The position numbers were made by a program, and so were the translations under genes. From Pseudoflavitalea sp. G-6-1-2 (lineage in GTDB: Bacteria > Bacteroidota > Bacteroidia > Chitinophagales > Chitinophagaceae): a stretch of DNA of 64,000 bases. Shown piece by piece: positions 7,534-16,700 of this stretch. The notes below the pieces were generated by a model. It ran no database searches. It was not told where the DNA came from and saw nothing but the letters and a program-made list of their open reading frames with translations. Position 1 is the stretch's first letter, and each line of letters opens with the position of its first letter. Location: NCBI RefSeq assembly GCF_012927185.1, contig NZ_JABBGB010000003.1, positions 186,001-250,000 of the forward strand, given 5' to 3'.

Positions 7534-8736
7534 TTAATAAATAGCCTTCACCACACCGTCCACCTTCTTCACGAAGTACAGCTTCTTATTCTCGAAATAT
7601 TCCAGCGTCATGGTCGATTTATCCAGCACTGGCTGAATATCCATTTCGCTGAACAGACTGTATTTCTTATCTCCGAGACTCGATCCGAGATTGGCTCCAT
7701 GCAATTGCAGCAGATGTGCAAAATGGTACACCGTTTCGTATCCGCGGTACAGCATATCAGATGGACGTGAGTAGAATGTTCTTCTGAAATGATCCTGTGT
7801 AGCCGACACCAGTCTGCTGTCTGGATTGATATAAAAAGGCGTACTGTAAATGATCTCGATTCCTTTGTAGATGGTCTTCTGGAAATCCAGCACATCCCAT
7901 GTTGGCATACCAAAGAGGGTAGTGGTATAGCTGCTGCTCAGTGTGGCGAGCTGCTGTGCCAGATTGAGGCCGAAACCCGCATCCAGACTGCCTGAGAGCA
8001 CTACATTGGTTTTGTTGCTGTCGAGATAGGGTTGCAGTTGTGCTGCTGTGAAATTATCTGTGAGATCGATGTATTTCAGTTTCAGCGGAATGGCAGCGGT
8101 GTTCTTTTCTACTTCGGTGAAGTAAGTTTTCAGCCTGTCTTCCTGTATTCCTTTTTTGCGGAACACAATGATATTCGAAACGGAATAATTGCGCTGAAGG
8201 AATTTATAAATGCCTGTGCAATGCGTCATGAGCGTAGAGCTCAGCATCACGTAGTTGGGATTATTTGAAACGCCTGCTTCGTTGGGAAGATTTACATTGA
8301 TGAACGGCACATTCATCTGTGATGCGAGCTGTGCCAGCTGTGCAGATTCATTGATGTTTACATGGCCGATCAGCAGGTGCATGCTGCGCACTTCGGGCGA
8401 ATTGATTACCTCTGGAAAAGGTTTGCGCGATGCGCGGGTATCATATACGAATACCTCAGCTTTGAGTCCTTCTTTGCGAAGGGAGTCGATGGCCAGTTGT
8501 GCGCCTTCCCAGAATTCCAGTCCGGAATTGATGAACTTGGGAAAGGACTTCGCATACCTGTAATTGCCTGAAGCGTCGAATGCGGAATCGAGATAGAGCG
8601 GCGTGAAGATCGCAATACGTTTCCGTTCGGGCATTGAATCCTGGGTTGCAAATACAGTATCGACCTGTGCGGCAGATACCAATGCCTGCAATAATGCACA
8701 TACGGTGAGTAATGCAAAGATGCCTGTTCTTTTCAT
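7534..8736 (-). CDS. Periplasmic-binding-protein fold (type I) exported protein
   Basis: A 400-residue protein with a signal peptide (MKRTGIFALLTVCALLQALVSAAQ, cleavage after about residue 22). The mature part has alternating strand/helix motifs of the type I periplasmic-binding fold: KRIAIFTPLYLDSAF, GAQLAIDSLRKEGLKAEVFVYDTR, MHLLIGHVN and SNIIVFRKKGIQEDRL. In Bacteroidota such proteins are annotated as amino-acid ABC transporter substrate-binding or LysM-associated proteins. No permease or ATPase lies beside it, so a transport role is not supported by context; a sensor or peptidoglycan-associated role is equally possible. It follows guaA on the same strand after 55 bp and ends in a strong terminator. 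Confidence 0.7.
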   Translation of the reverse strand: MKRTGIFALLTVCALLQALVSAAQVDTVFATQDSMPERKRIAIFTPLYLDSAFDASGNYRYAKSFPKFINSGLEFWEGAQLAIDSLRKEGLKAEVFVYDTRASRKPFPEVINSPEVRSMHLLIGHVNINESAQLAQLASQMNVPFINVNLPNEAGVSNNPNYVMLSSTLMTHCTGIYKFLQRNYSVSNIIVFRKKGIQEDRLKTYFTEVEKNTAAIPLKLKYIDLTDNFTAAQLQPYLDSNKTNVVLSGSLDAGFGLNLAQQLATLSSSYTTTLFGMPTWDVLDFQKTIYKGIEIIYSTPFYINPDSRLVSATQDHFRRTFYSRPSDMLYRGYETVYHFAHLLQLHGANLGSSLGDKKYSLFSEMDIQPVLDKSTMTLEYFENKKLYFVKKVDGVVKAIY

Positions 8737-8791
8737 CTGAGATCGGTTTGTTTTTCAAGGAGTCCGCAGTTCTCCGTTCATCATAGATGGG

Positions 8792-10324
8792 TTATTCCCA
8801 TTCGATGGTTGCAGGAGGCTTACTGCTGATATCATACACCACACGATTGATTCCTCTCACATTATTGATGATATCATTGGATATGAATGCCATGAACTCG
8901 TAAGGTAAATGTGCCCAGTCTGCCGTCATGCCGTCTACGGATGTCACTGCACGAAGTGCAACGGTGAATTCGTAAGTTCTTTCGTCGCCCATCACGCCTA
9001 CACTCTTCACTGGCAGCAAGATAGCGCCTGCCTGCCATACCTGGTTGTACAGGTTATGGTCTTTCAGTCCTTGCACGTAACGGTGATCAGCATCCTGCAA
9101 TAATTGTACCTTTTCGGGAGTGATCTCGCCCAGGATCCTGATGGCCAGTCCCGGACCGGGGAAAGGATGTCTGTTCAGGAGGTCGTCGGGGATGCCGAGT
9201 TCTCGTCCTACTCTGCGTACTTCATCCTTGAAAAGAAAGCGAAGTGGTTCTACCAATTCCAGTTTCATGGTATCGGGAAGACCGCCTACGTTGTGGTGGC
9301 TCTTGATGGTCACTGATGGTCCGTGTACAGAAACGCTTTCTATCACATCGGGATAGATGGTTCCCTGGCCCAGCAGTTCCACTCCTTCGATATGTTTCGC
9401 TTCTTCCTGGAAAACATCGATGAAGAGTTTTCCGATGGTTTTGCGTTTTGCTTCAGGATCGGTTTTGCCGGCAAGATTGCTGTAGAACAGTTCTTTGGCA
9501 TCCACTCCTTTTACATTCAGACCGATGGATTTATAGATATCGAGTACCTGTTGGAATTCATTTTTGCGAAGCACGCCGTTGTCCACGAAAATACCGAAAA
9601 GTCTGTCTCCGATAGCGCGATGGATGAGGGTTGCAGCCACTGTGCTGTCCACACCACCACTGAGGGCCATGATCACTTTTCTGTTGCCGATCTGTGCTTT
9701 GAGGGCGTTCACGGTATCTGTTACGAAGTGAGCCGAAGTCCAGTCGTGGCTGCATCCGCAGATAGTGAGGAAGTTTTTGAGGAACTTCTTGCCTTCGATG
9801 CTATGGTACACTTCGGGGTGGAACTGTACGCAATAGAGAGGATGACCCTCTGTTGCATCTTTTTTGAAGGCTGCGTATGGGATATCTTCAGTTACTCCCA
9901 GTACGGAATATCCTGCAGGAAGTTCGAGTACGGAGTCGCTATGGCTCATCCATACCTGAGAATTGTCTGCAAAATCTTTGAAAATAACGTCGTCTGCTTT
10001 TTTCTGGAAAATGGCACGGCCGTATTCACGTTTATCACTCTTCGCTACTTTGCCGCCGAATTTTTTGGCGGTGAGCTGTGCACCATAACATACTCCGAGA
10101 ACGGGTACCTGTGCATTCATCGCTGCAATGTCCACGTCAGGGGCATTGGGATCATTCACAGAAAAAGGCGATCCTGAAAGAATAATGCCCTTCAGAGAGG
10201 CATCATATTGGATCGTTTTATTGAAAGGAACAATTTCACAATAAACATTTGCCTCACGTATTGCTCTGGCTATCAATTGGGTATACTGGCTCCCGAAATC
10301 TAAAATGAGTATCTTTTCCGTCAT
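8792..10324 (-). CDS. guaA: GMP synthase (glutamine-hydrolysing)
   Basis: A 510-residue cytoplasmic enzyme that converts XMP to GMP with ATP and glutamine. The N-terminal class I glutamine amidotransferase domain has the nucleophile C79 in GVCYGAQL and the catalytic H169 and E171 in FHPEVYHS. The ATP pyrophosphatase domain carries the PP-loop [12 protein letters not shown] at about 219-230, and the dimerisation domain ends in the family-typical PPATIEWE. The length is normal. The start codon is the first ATG of the strongly conserved opening [21 protein letters not shown] near-consensus -7 box (TACCTTCG on the minus strand, 10332-10339) lies just upstream. Confidence 0.97.
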   Translation of the reverse strand: MTEKILILDFGSQYTQLIARAIREANVYCEIVPFNKTIQYDASLKGIILSGSPFSVNDPNAPDVDIAAMNAQVPVLGVCYGAQLTAKKFGGKVAKSDKREYGRAIFQKKADDVIFKDFADNSQVWMSHSDSVLELPAGYSVLGVTEDIPYAAFKKDATEGHPLYCVQFHPEVYHSIEGKKFLKNFLTICGCSHDWTSAHFVTDTVNALKAQIGNRKVIMALSGGVDSTVAATLIHRAIGDRLFGIFVDNGVLRKNEFQQVLDIYKSIGLNVKGVDAKELFYSNLAGKTDPEAKRKTIGKLFIDVFQEEAKHIEGVELLGQGTIYPDVIESVSVHGPSVTIKSHHNVGGLPDTMKLELVEPLRFLFKDEVRRVGRELGIPDDLLNRHPFPGPGLAIRILGEITPEKVQLLQDADHRYVQGLKDHNLYNQVWQAGAILLPVKSVGVMGDERTYEFTVALRAVTSVDGMTADWAHLPYEFMAFISNDIINNVRGINRVVYDISSKPPATIEWE

Positions 10325-10449
10325 GGTGACGCGAAGGTAAGAAAAGGGCCGGAGCTTTCAAGCGCTGTAACATTTTCTGAAAGCCTGCGTCAAATGGTTT
10401 GAAAGGCGGATTTATTTCGTCAATTTTGAATGGCTAAACCAACTGACAC

Positions 10450-11169
10450 ATGAAAAAACTAGTATTGCTGCTGTTACCCGCCCTCCTTATCCTCGGTTCG
10501 TGCAATTTTATCGGAGGAAAGAAAATCCGCGGAAAAGGACAGATCAGCACAGACAGCCGCTCCATCGGAAGCTTTAATGGAGTAAGCTCCAGCGGATCAT
10601 TTGACATTTATGTTTCTTCGGGCCCCAACTCCGTGAAAATCGAAGCGGAAGAGAACCTGCTTCAGTACATCGAAACTTATGTGGATGGCAATACCCTCCG
10701 CATCGGTACCAAAGATGGCTACTGGCTCCGTCCGAGCAGAGACATTAAAATATATGTATCGGCTCCTTCATTCAATAAGATACATTCTTCAGGTTCGGGA
10801 AATATCATTGGTCAGGGACTGATCACTTCAGCCGAAAAGATCGATGTGAGTGTAAGTGGTGCAGCCGATATCAAACTCGAAGTAGATGCGCCTGAAGTTG
10901 AATCAGAGATCACCGGAAGCGGAAGTGCCGACCTGAAAGGCAACACCAAAAAATTCACTTCGCGAATCAGCGGCAGCGGAAACGTGGAAGCCTTCGATCT
11001 GAAATCTGAAGAAACTGAAGTGCGTGTTTCAGGAAGTGGCGATGTGGCGGTGTTCGCCAGTGTAAAACTCAAAGTGAAAGTGAGCGGAAGCGGTGATGTG
11101 AGATACAAAGGAAATCCGAAGGTGGAATCGCAGATCACTGGTGGTGGCGGTGTAACCAAGGTTGATTAA
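10450..11169 (+). CDS. Head-GIN (DUF2807) lipoprotein, putative auto-transporter adhesin
   Basis: A 239-residue lipoprotein. The signal ends in LILGSC, so C18 would be lipidated. The mature protein is a repetitive beta structure with many SGSG/SGSGD motifs (for example VSGSGDVAVFASVKLKVKVSGSGDVRY) and matches DUF2807, also called the head-GIN domain, whose repeats form a beta helix. It is expected at the cell surface or periplasmic face of the outer membrane; function in the family is not established beyond the label of putative auto-transporter adhesin. It stands alone between divergent guaA and convergent pbpC and has its own terminator at 11207-11240. Confidence 0.88.
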   Translation: MKKLVLLLLPALLILGSCNFIGGKKIRGKGQISTDSRSIGSFNGVSSSGSFDIYVSSGPNSVKIEAEENLLQYIETYVDGNTLRIGTKDGYWLRPSRDIKIYVSAPSFNKIHSSGSGNIIGQGLITSAEKIDVSVSGAADIKLEVDAPEVESEITGSGSADLKGNTKKFTSRISGSGNVEAFDLKSEETEVRVSGSGDVAVFASVKLKVKVSGSGDVRYKGNPKVESQITGGGGVTKVD

Positions 11170-11206
11170 TGATCAGCGGCTTCGCAGTCGCAGAAAAATA
11201 TAAGGA

Positions 11207-11240
11207 GATCCCCGATCACGACTGTGGTCGGGGATTTTTA
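11207..11240 (+). terminator. Intrinsic terminator of the head-GIN gene
   Basis: A 12-bp stem (11208-11219 with 11224-11235, one G-T wobble) with loop GACT, followed by TTTTT at 11235-11239. It lies 38 bp after the stop codon. On the other strand it has only a weak T tract, so its use for convergent pbpC is doubtful. Confidence 0.85.
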
Positions 11241-11247
11241 TTGCCGG

Positions 11248-13575
11248 TTACATATTCACGTATTTCACACGGATCCAGATATTGCGGTTCCTGCCTTTAT
11301 CATCCGTACAACTGATCTTAACCGGACCTTCATCCGGCATAAAGAACTGCTTCGACTTCGCATCCGTTGTTTTGTAAAACTGATCGTTGATATACCAGAA
11401 GACCTTCGATACATCATTGCCCACATTGCAGGTGAGCTGCAATGGCTCCGGATGTTTTTTGCTGATGAGGTACTCTGCTCCGTTCTTCGGAAAAGTGATC
11501 ACGGGAGCGCCTGTGGTGAAAAGCCTTTCGCAGTTTGGGTTATGCGGAGGGATCTGTTTGTAAATGATATGATGCTCTTCAAAGTACTGCTGCATCTCAG
11601 GAGAAACAATCGTGTACCATTTCTTTTTGAAGCCGCTTGCAGGCTGGCAGGTTTTGCAGTAAGAGATCTTTTCATCGCCTGATACGGCCAGCTCTTCCTG
11701 ATTGTTGCAGGGCTGTGTGCCCGAAATCAACGGGATGAAATAATCGGTTACTGTGTTTGCGCAATGATCGCCGGGAGGCATGCCGGTTTCGGAGCACACC
11801 ATGCGGATATCGCAGTCTTTGGGTTGTGAAAACCACTCCTGATCGCTATCGTAATCGACGGTATTGAAAATGCGGAAAAGCAATGGGGTAGCCACATTGG
11901 CGCCACTCAGTTCGGGTATGCCCAGTGCGGAGAAGTTGCCTACCCATACGCCCACTGTGTAGTTCTTGTTGTAGCCGATGCTCCAGGCATCGCGTCTTCC
12001 GTAGGAGGTGCCGGTTTTCCAGGCGATCTTGGGCATGCGCTCCGTGCTTTGCCAGTTGAGCGGAAAATCCGGACGGTTAACCTTGCTCAGCGTTTCGTTG
12101 ATCATATAGGTTGCCGCCGGAGACAGGATGGCTTTTGAATAAGCGGCGCCACGTGTAGTATCGGGTTTGGTATAGTTGGGGCGATAGTATCTTCCGTCCT
12201 GTGCAAAGAGGCTGTACATGCCGGTGAGTTCTTCGAGGGTTGATCCGCAACCACCCAGAATGAGGCTGAGGCCAAGTTTCTTCTGATCTTTCTTTACCTG
12301 CTGGAAGTCGCAACCGGAGAGGGTTTGAATAAATTTATCTTTTCCCAGCAATTGCAATCCTTTCACTGCGGGGATATTGAGTGAATGCTCCAGCGCGTAT
12401 TCCATTGTTACGAATCCGTTGAACTGCTTGTCGTAGTTTTCGGGTGCGTAGCCGGCGTAATTGACAGCCACATCCGTCATCATAGTTTTTGGGGTGAGCA
12501 TGCCTTCGTCGATGCACATGCCGTAGAGCAGGGGCTTCAGCGTACTGCCGGGCTGGCGGATGGCATGAGCTCCGTTTACCTGGCCGCCATCGGTGGTGTC
12601 GTAGAAATTGGCGCTGCCCACATAAGTGATTACGTTGTGCGTGCGATTGTCGATGATCACTACCGCAGCGTTTCGAATATTCTTCAGGGTTAAGGACCGG
12701 CTGTAATCTTCTACGATCTTTTCGATCTTCAGCTGCGTATTGAGTTCAATATTGGTATGGATGATATCGTGGCCGCTTTTCTGCAACTGATAGGCGAGGT
12801 GCGGAATGAGACGTGGTACCTGGTTTCGGGTAGCAGTGAGCGGTTCTTCCAATGCATCTTCAATCTCTTTGGGCGTGAATACTTTGTCGTCGGCAAATTT
12901 CTTCAGCCAACGGTTGCGTTCTTCAATAATCCGGTCGTTGTTTCTACCCATAACCAGGGAGCTTGGGCGATTGGGTATTATTGAAAGCGCTGTGATCTCC
13001 GCGAGTGAAAGGTGATCGGGGTTTTTCTTAAAATACAGGGTGGACGCTGATTTTACGCCCTGAATATTTCCCCCGTAGGGAATGAGGTTGAGGTATAGTT
13101 GCAGAATTTCTTTCTTGCTGTACTTCCATTCGAGTTGGAAAGCGCGGAACATTTCCACGAATTTATTGAGGTAGGTGCGTCGCTTGGGTTCCAGCGCACG
13201 CGCCACTTGCATGGTAATGGTAGATGCGCCGGAGGTTCTTTTCATGTGCAGCACATTCTTTACCATGGCTCTGAAAATGGCCATACCATTGACTCCGGGG
13301 TGAATGTAGAAGTATTTGTCCTCTTTTTCCACAATGGTTTTGGCAAGCAGGGGAGAGATCTCGTCCAGCTCGGTTTTCATTCTCCATTGCTGATCGTGTG
13401 TAAGGTAGGCGTGTATCACTTCGTCTTTGCTGTCGGTGATGATAGTGGAGTAATCGACCCTGTCGGGAACAGGAAAGATCCAGTTCAGCAGCAGAAAAAG
13501 TACAAACACCGCAAAACCGCTCACAGAAAGCACTTTGGCCCATTTTAATATCCGTCGGAAGATGCTATTTTTCAT
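11248..13575 (-). CDS. pbpC: Penicillin-binding protein 1C
   Basis: A 775-residue bifunctional peptidoglycan synthase anchored by one membrane helix (about residues 17-33). The GT51 glycosyltransferase domain shows the catalytic E85 in EKEDKYFYIHPG and the motif TITMQVARALEP. The transpeptidase domain has SxxK at 344-347 (STLK), SLN at 398-400 and KTGTS at 520-524. The C-terminal region is cysteine-rich and matches the BiPBP C-terminal domain that marks PBP1C. It is divergently transcribed from an alpha-2-macroglobulin gene; the same two families are neighbours in E. coli (pbpC-yfhM), where A2M is thought to protect the cell when the wall is damaged. Start chosen at the first ATG of MKNSIFRR. 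Confidence 0.94.
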   Translation of the reverse strand: MKNSIFRRILKWAKVLSVSGFAVFVLFLLLNWIFPVPDRVDYSTIITDSKDEVIHAYLTHDQQWRMKTELDEISPLLAKTIVEKEDKYFYIHPGVNGMAIFRAMVKNVLHMKRTSGASTITMQVARALEPKRRTYLNKFVEMFRAFQLEWKYSKKEILQLYLNLIPYGGNIQGVKSASTLYFKKNPDHLSLAEITALSIIPNRPSSLVMGRNNDRIIEERNRWLKKFADDKVFTPKEIEDALEEPLTATRNQVPRLIPHLAYQLQKSGHDIIHTNIELNTQLKIEKIVEDYSRSLTLKNIRNAAVVIIDNRTHNVITYVGSANFYDTTDGGQVNGAHAIRQPGSTLKPLLYGMCIDEGMLTPKTMMTDVAVNYAGYAPENYDKQFNGFVTMEYALEHSLNIPAVKGLQLLGKDKFIQTLSGCDFQQVKKDQKKLGLSLILGGCGSTLEELTGMYSLFAQDGRYYRPNYTKPDTTRGAAYSKAILSPAATYMINETLSKVNRPDFPLNWQSTERMPKIAWKTGTSYGRRDAWSIGYNKNYTVGVWVGNFSALGIPELSGANVATPLLFRIFNTVDYDSDQEWFSQPKDCDIRMVCSETGMPPGDHCANTVTDYFIPLISGTQPCNNQEELAVSGDEKISYCKTCQPASGFKKKWYTIVSPEMQQYFEEHHIIYKQIPPHNPNCERLFTTGAPVITFPKNGAEYLISKKHPEPLQLTCNVGNDVSKVFWYINDQFYKTTDAKSKQFFMPDEGPVKISCTDDKGRNRNIWIRVKYVNM

Positions 13576-13753
13576 GTAGAATATGCTGTGTGCTGGTACA
13601 GACGCAAGTTATCACCATTTGCGTACTTTCTTTTCATGAATTAACAAATACTTATATGGAAACATTTGCACCTGCCTGTCTCCGTTATGTAAATTCGGGG
13701 AGAGAGTTATACACATCCATACTGCACTACTTTTTATCCCGCTAACAAAAACA

Positions 13754-13761
13754 TATTTTTG
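13754..13761 (+). promoter_or_regulatory. Putative -7 box of the A2M gene
   Basis: TATTTTTG matches TAnnTTTG and would place transcription start near 13768, about 15 nt before the ATG at 13783. No clear TTTG -33 box is seen, only a T-run at 13731-13735. The box overlaps the TTG at 13759, which argues against that TTG being the start codon. Confidence 0.5.
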
Positions 13762-13782
13762 GCCCATATTAATCTTCCCTAT

Positions 13783-16700
13783 ATGCGTAACCTCCTGTCA
13801 GCTGTTACCACCCTGCTGCTTGTAACATTACTTGCAGCCTGTAACAGAAGTATCGTGAACCTCGATTACACCAATGCCAAAGACGAAGTACAACCGCTTG
13901 GCAATCTGGTATTCCGTTTCGATAAATCGCTGGTTCCGGATTCCCTGCTCAACCGCTGGGATTCTACCGAATACATTTCTTTCTCTCCAAAGATACCCGG
14001 ACGATTCCGCTGGGAATCCCCGGATCAACTGGTGTTCTCTCCTTCACAACCGCTTCCTCCTGCTACCAGCTTCAACGCATCACTGCAAAGTGATCTGCTG
14101 CAGTTCAGCAAATTCGGGAAGATCGGGAAGTCGGATGTGAAATTCGCAACACCATCTCTGAAATTAGATAATACCAACGTTACATGGGTACTCGCCGATG
14201 AGCGCTCCACCAATGCAGTTCCGCAGGTGGATCTCTATTTCAACTATCCGGTGAACCCCAATACCATCAAGGATAAGCTGAAGCTCACTCTGGGTGGCCA
14301 ACCCGTGAACTTCAACATCATCACCCTCTCTTCCGATTCTAAAGTGAGTCTGAAACTGCAGGGTGTGAAGATGGAAGACAAAGACCTCGAAGTAAGCGCC
14401 ACCATCGATAAAGGACTGGTGCCCGAAGGCGGAACCAACGGTACGGCCGCTGCTATCGAGAACAAATTGTTCGTTCCTTCTCCATTCAATCTTACCATCA
14501 ACGATGTAAGCGCTGAGCACGACGGTGCAGGCGGTATCGTATACGTGCGTACCAGCCAGCAGGTGCAGCTCGCCAATATATCCACCTACATCAAATTCAA
14601 TCCCGCTGTGAAATTCACGGTGGCTCAAACCGATGATGGATTCTCTATCAGCAGCGATCAGTTCGATGCAGATAAATCCTACGAGCTTACGCTCACCAAA
14701 GGAATGCGTGGCCGCATCGGCGGAACTCTCCGTGAAGAATTCAATGGCAATGTGGCTTTCGGAGAACTCGAACCGAGTATCGGTTTCGCCAATAAGAAAG
14801 GCATGTACCTCTCTCTGAAAGGTGCGCAGAATATCGAAGTGAAAATCACCAATGTTCCGAAAGTGAAAGTGATCATCTCCAAGATCTATGAGAGCAATAT
14901 CCTGGTAGCACAGCGCTATGGCTATTCTCCCAAAACTTCCAGCGGATACAGCGACGATGAATATTACTATTCCGATTACACCAATGATCTCACACTCGGT
15001 GATATCATCTACGAAAAAGAGATCGAAACGAGATCACTGCCCAAGTACGGAAACAGCCGCCTCTTCAATATGAATATCGAAGACCGTCTGCCCGAATTGA
15101 AAGGCATCTATCATATCATGATCCGCTCCGAAACCGATTACTGGGTGCGCGACAGCCGTCTGATCTCCAAATCGGATCTTGGTCTGATTGCCAAGGAAGG
15201 TGCAGGGAAGATCCTCGTATTCGCAAACTCCATTCAAACTGCACAGGCGCTGAATGGTGTTAATGTGGTGGCTTACGGCAACAACAATCAGGTTCTCGGA
15301 ACCGGCGCTACCAATGCAGAAGGTGTAGCAGAAATTGCACTCACCAGAAAAGAGTTTGCAGGTTTCAAGCCGGCCATGATCATTGCAAAAACAGCGGAGG
15401 ATTTCAACTTCCTTCCATTCAATAGCACATCTGTGAATACTTCCCGCTTCGAAGTGGGTGGCAAACGCAGCAACAGCACTGGTTTAGATGCTTTCATCTA
15501 TCCTGAACGCGATATTTACCGTCCGGGTGAGAAAGTGAATTTCTCGGTGATCATCCGCGACAAACTGTGGAAATCTCCCGGCGAGCTTCCGGTGAAACTG
15601 AAATTCCTGATGCCGAATGGTAAAGAGATGAAGAGCTTCCGTAAATCGCTCAATGCACAGGGATCGCTGGAAGGTGATATCGATATCGCTACATCTGCCA
15701 TCACCGGTAACTATGTGCTGGAAGTGTATACCTCCAACGATGTGTTGTTAGGAAGCAAAACATTCAATATCGAAGAGTTTGTTCCGGACAGAATAAAAGT
15801 GAGCACCAAACTGGATAAACCCACGCTTGCTCCCGGCGAAACCGGAACCCTCGAAATAAATGCGGTGAATTTCTTCGGCCCACCGGCAGCCAACAGAAAA
15901 TACGAATCTGAGATTCAGGTGAAATCGGTGTACTACAATCCGAAGAAGTATCCGCGATATAATTTCAGTCTGGAAAACATCGGCGTATCGCTCGATAAGG
16001 CAGTGAAAGATGGAACTACTGATGCGAATGGTAATGCCAGCGTTTCTTATTCGGTTCCTTCAGAATTCGCCAATGCCGGACAATTGCAGGCAACCTTCTA
16101 CTCAACGGTGTTCGATGAAACAGGAAGACCTGTAAGCCGCGCTACCACTGCAAATATCTTCACACAAAATCAGTTCTTCGGAATCGGTGGCGATGGCTAC
16201 TGGTACTATCCGCTGAATCAGTCTGTGAAGTTCCCGCTGATTGCGCTCGATAAGAATGAGAATGTGCTCAGTGGTGCAAAAGCCAATGTAACGGTGATCA
16301 AACGCGAATACAGAACGGTGCTCACCAAAGACGGCAGTTATTTCCGTTATCAGTCGCAGCGCGATGACAAGATAATGATTCAGCAACAGGTATCAGTAAC
16401 CGGAGAGCAGACTTCGTTCAGCTATGTTCCGCGTTCGCCCGGTACTTATGAATTGCGGGTTGGCATTCCAGGTGCCACAGCATACGTTAGCAAAGAATTC
16501 TACAGCTACGGATACTGGGGCGGAGACAATACTTCCTTCGAGGTAGATCAGGAAGGCAATATCGATATCGCACTCGATAAAACCAGTTACAAATCGGGTG
16601 AGAGCGCGAAGGTGTTGTTCAAAACACCATTCAGCGGCCGCATGCTGGTGACCATGGAAACCGATCATGTGGTATCGCATCAGTATGTGAATGTAGAGAA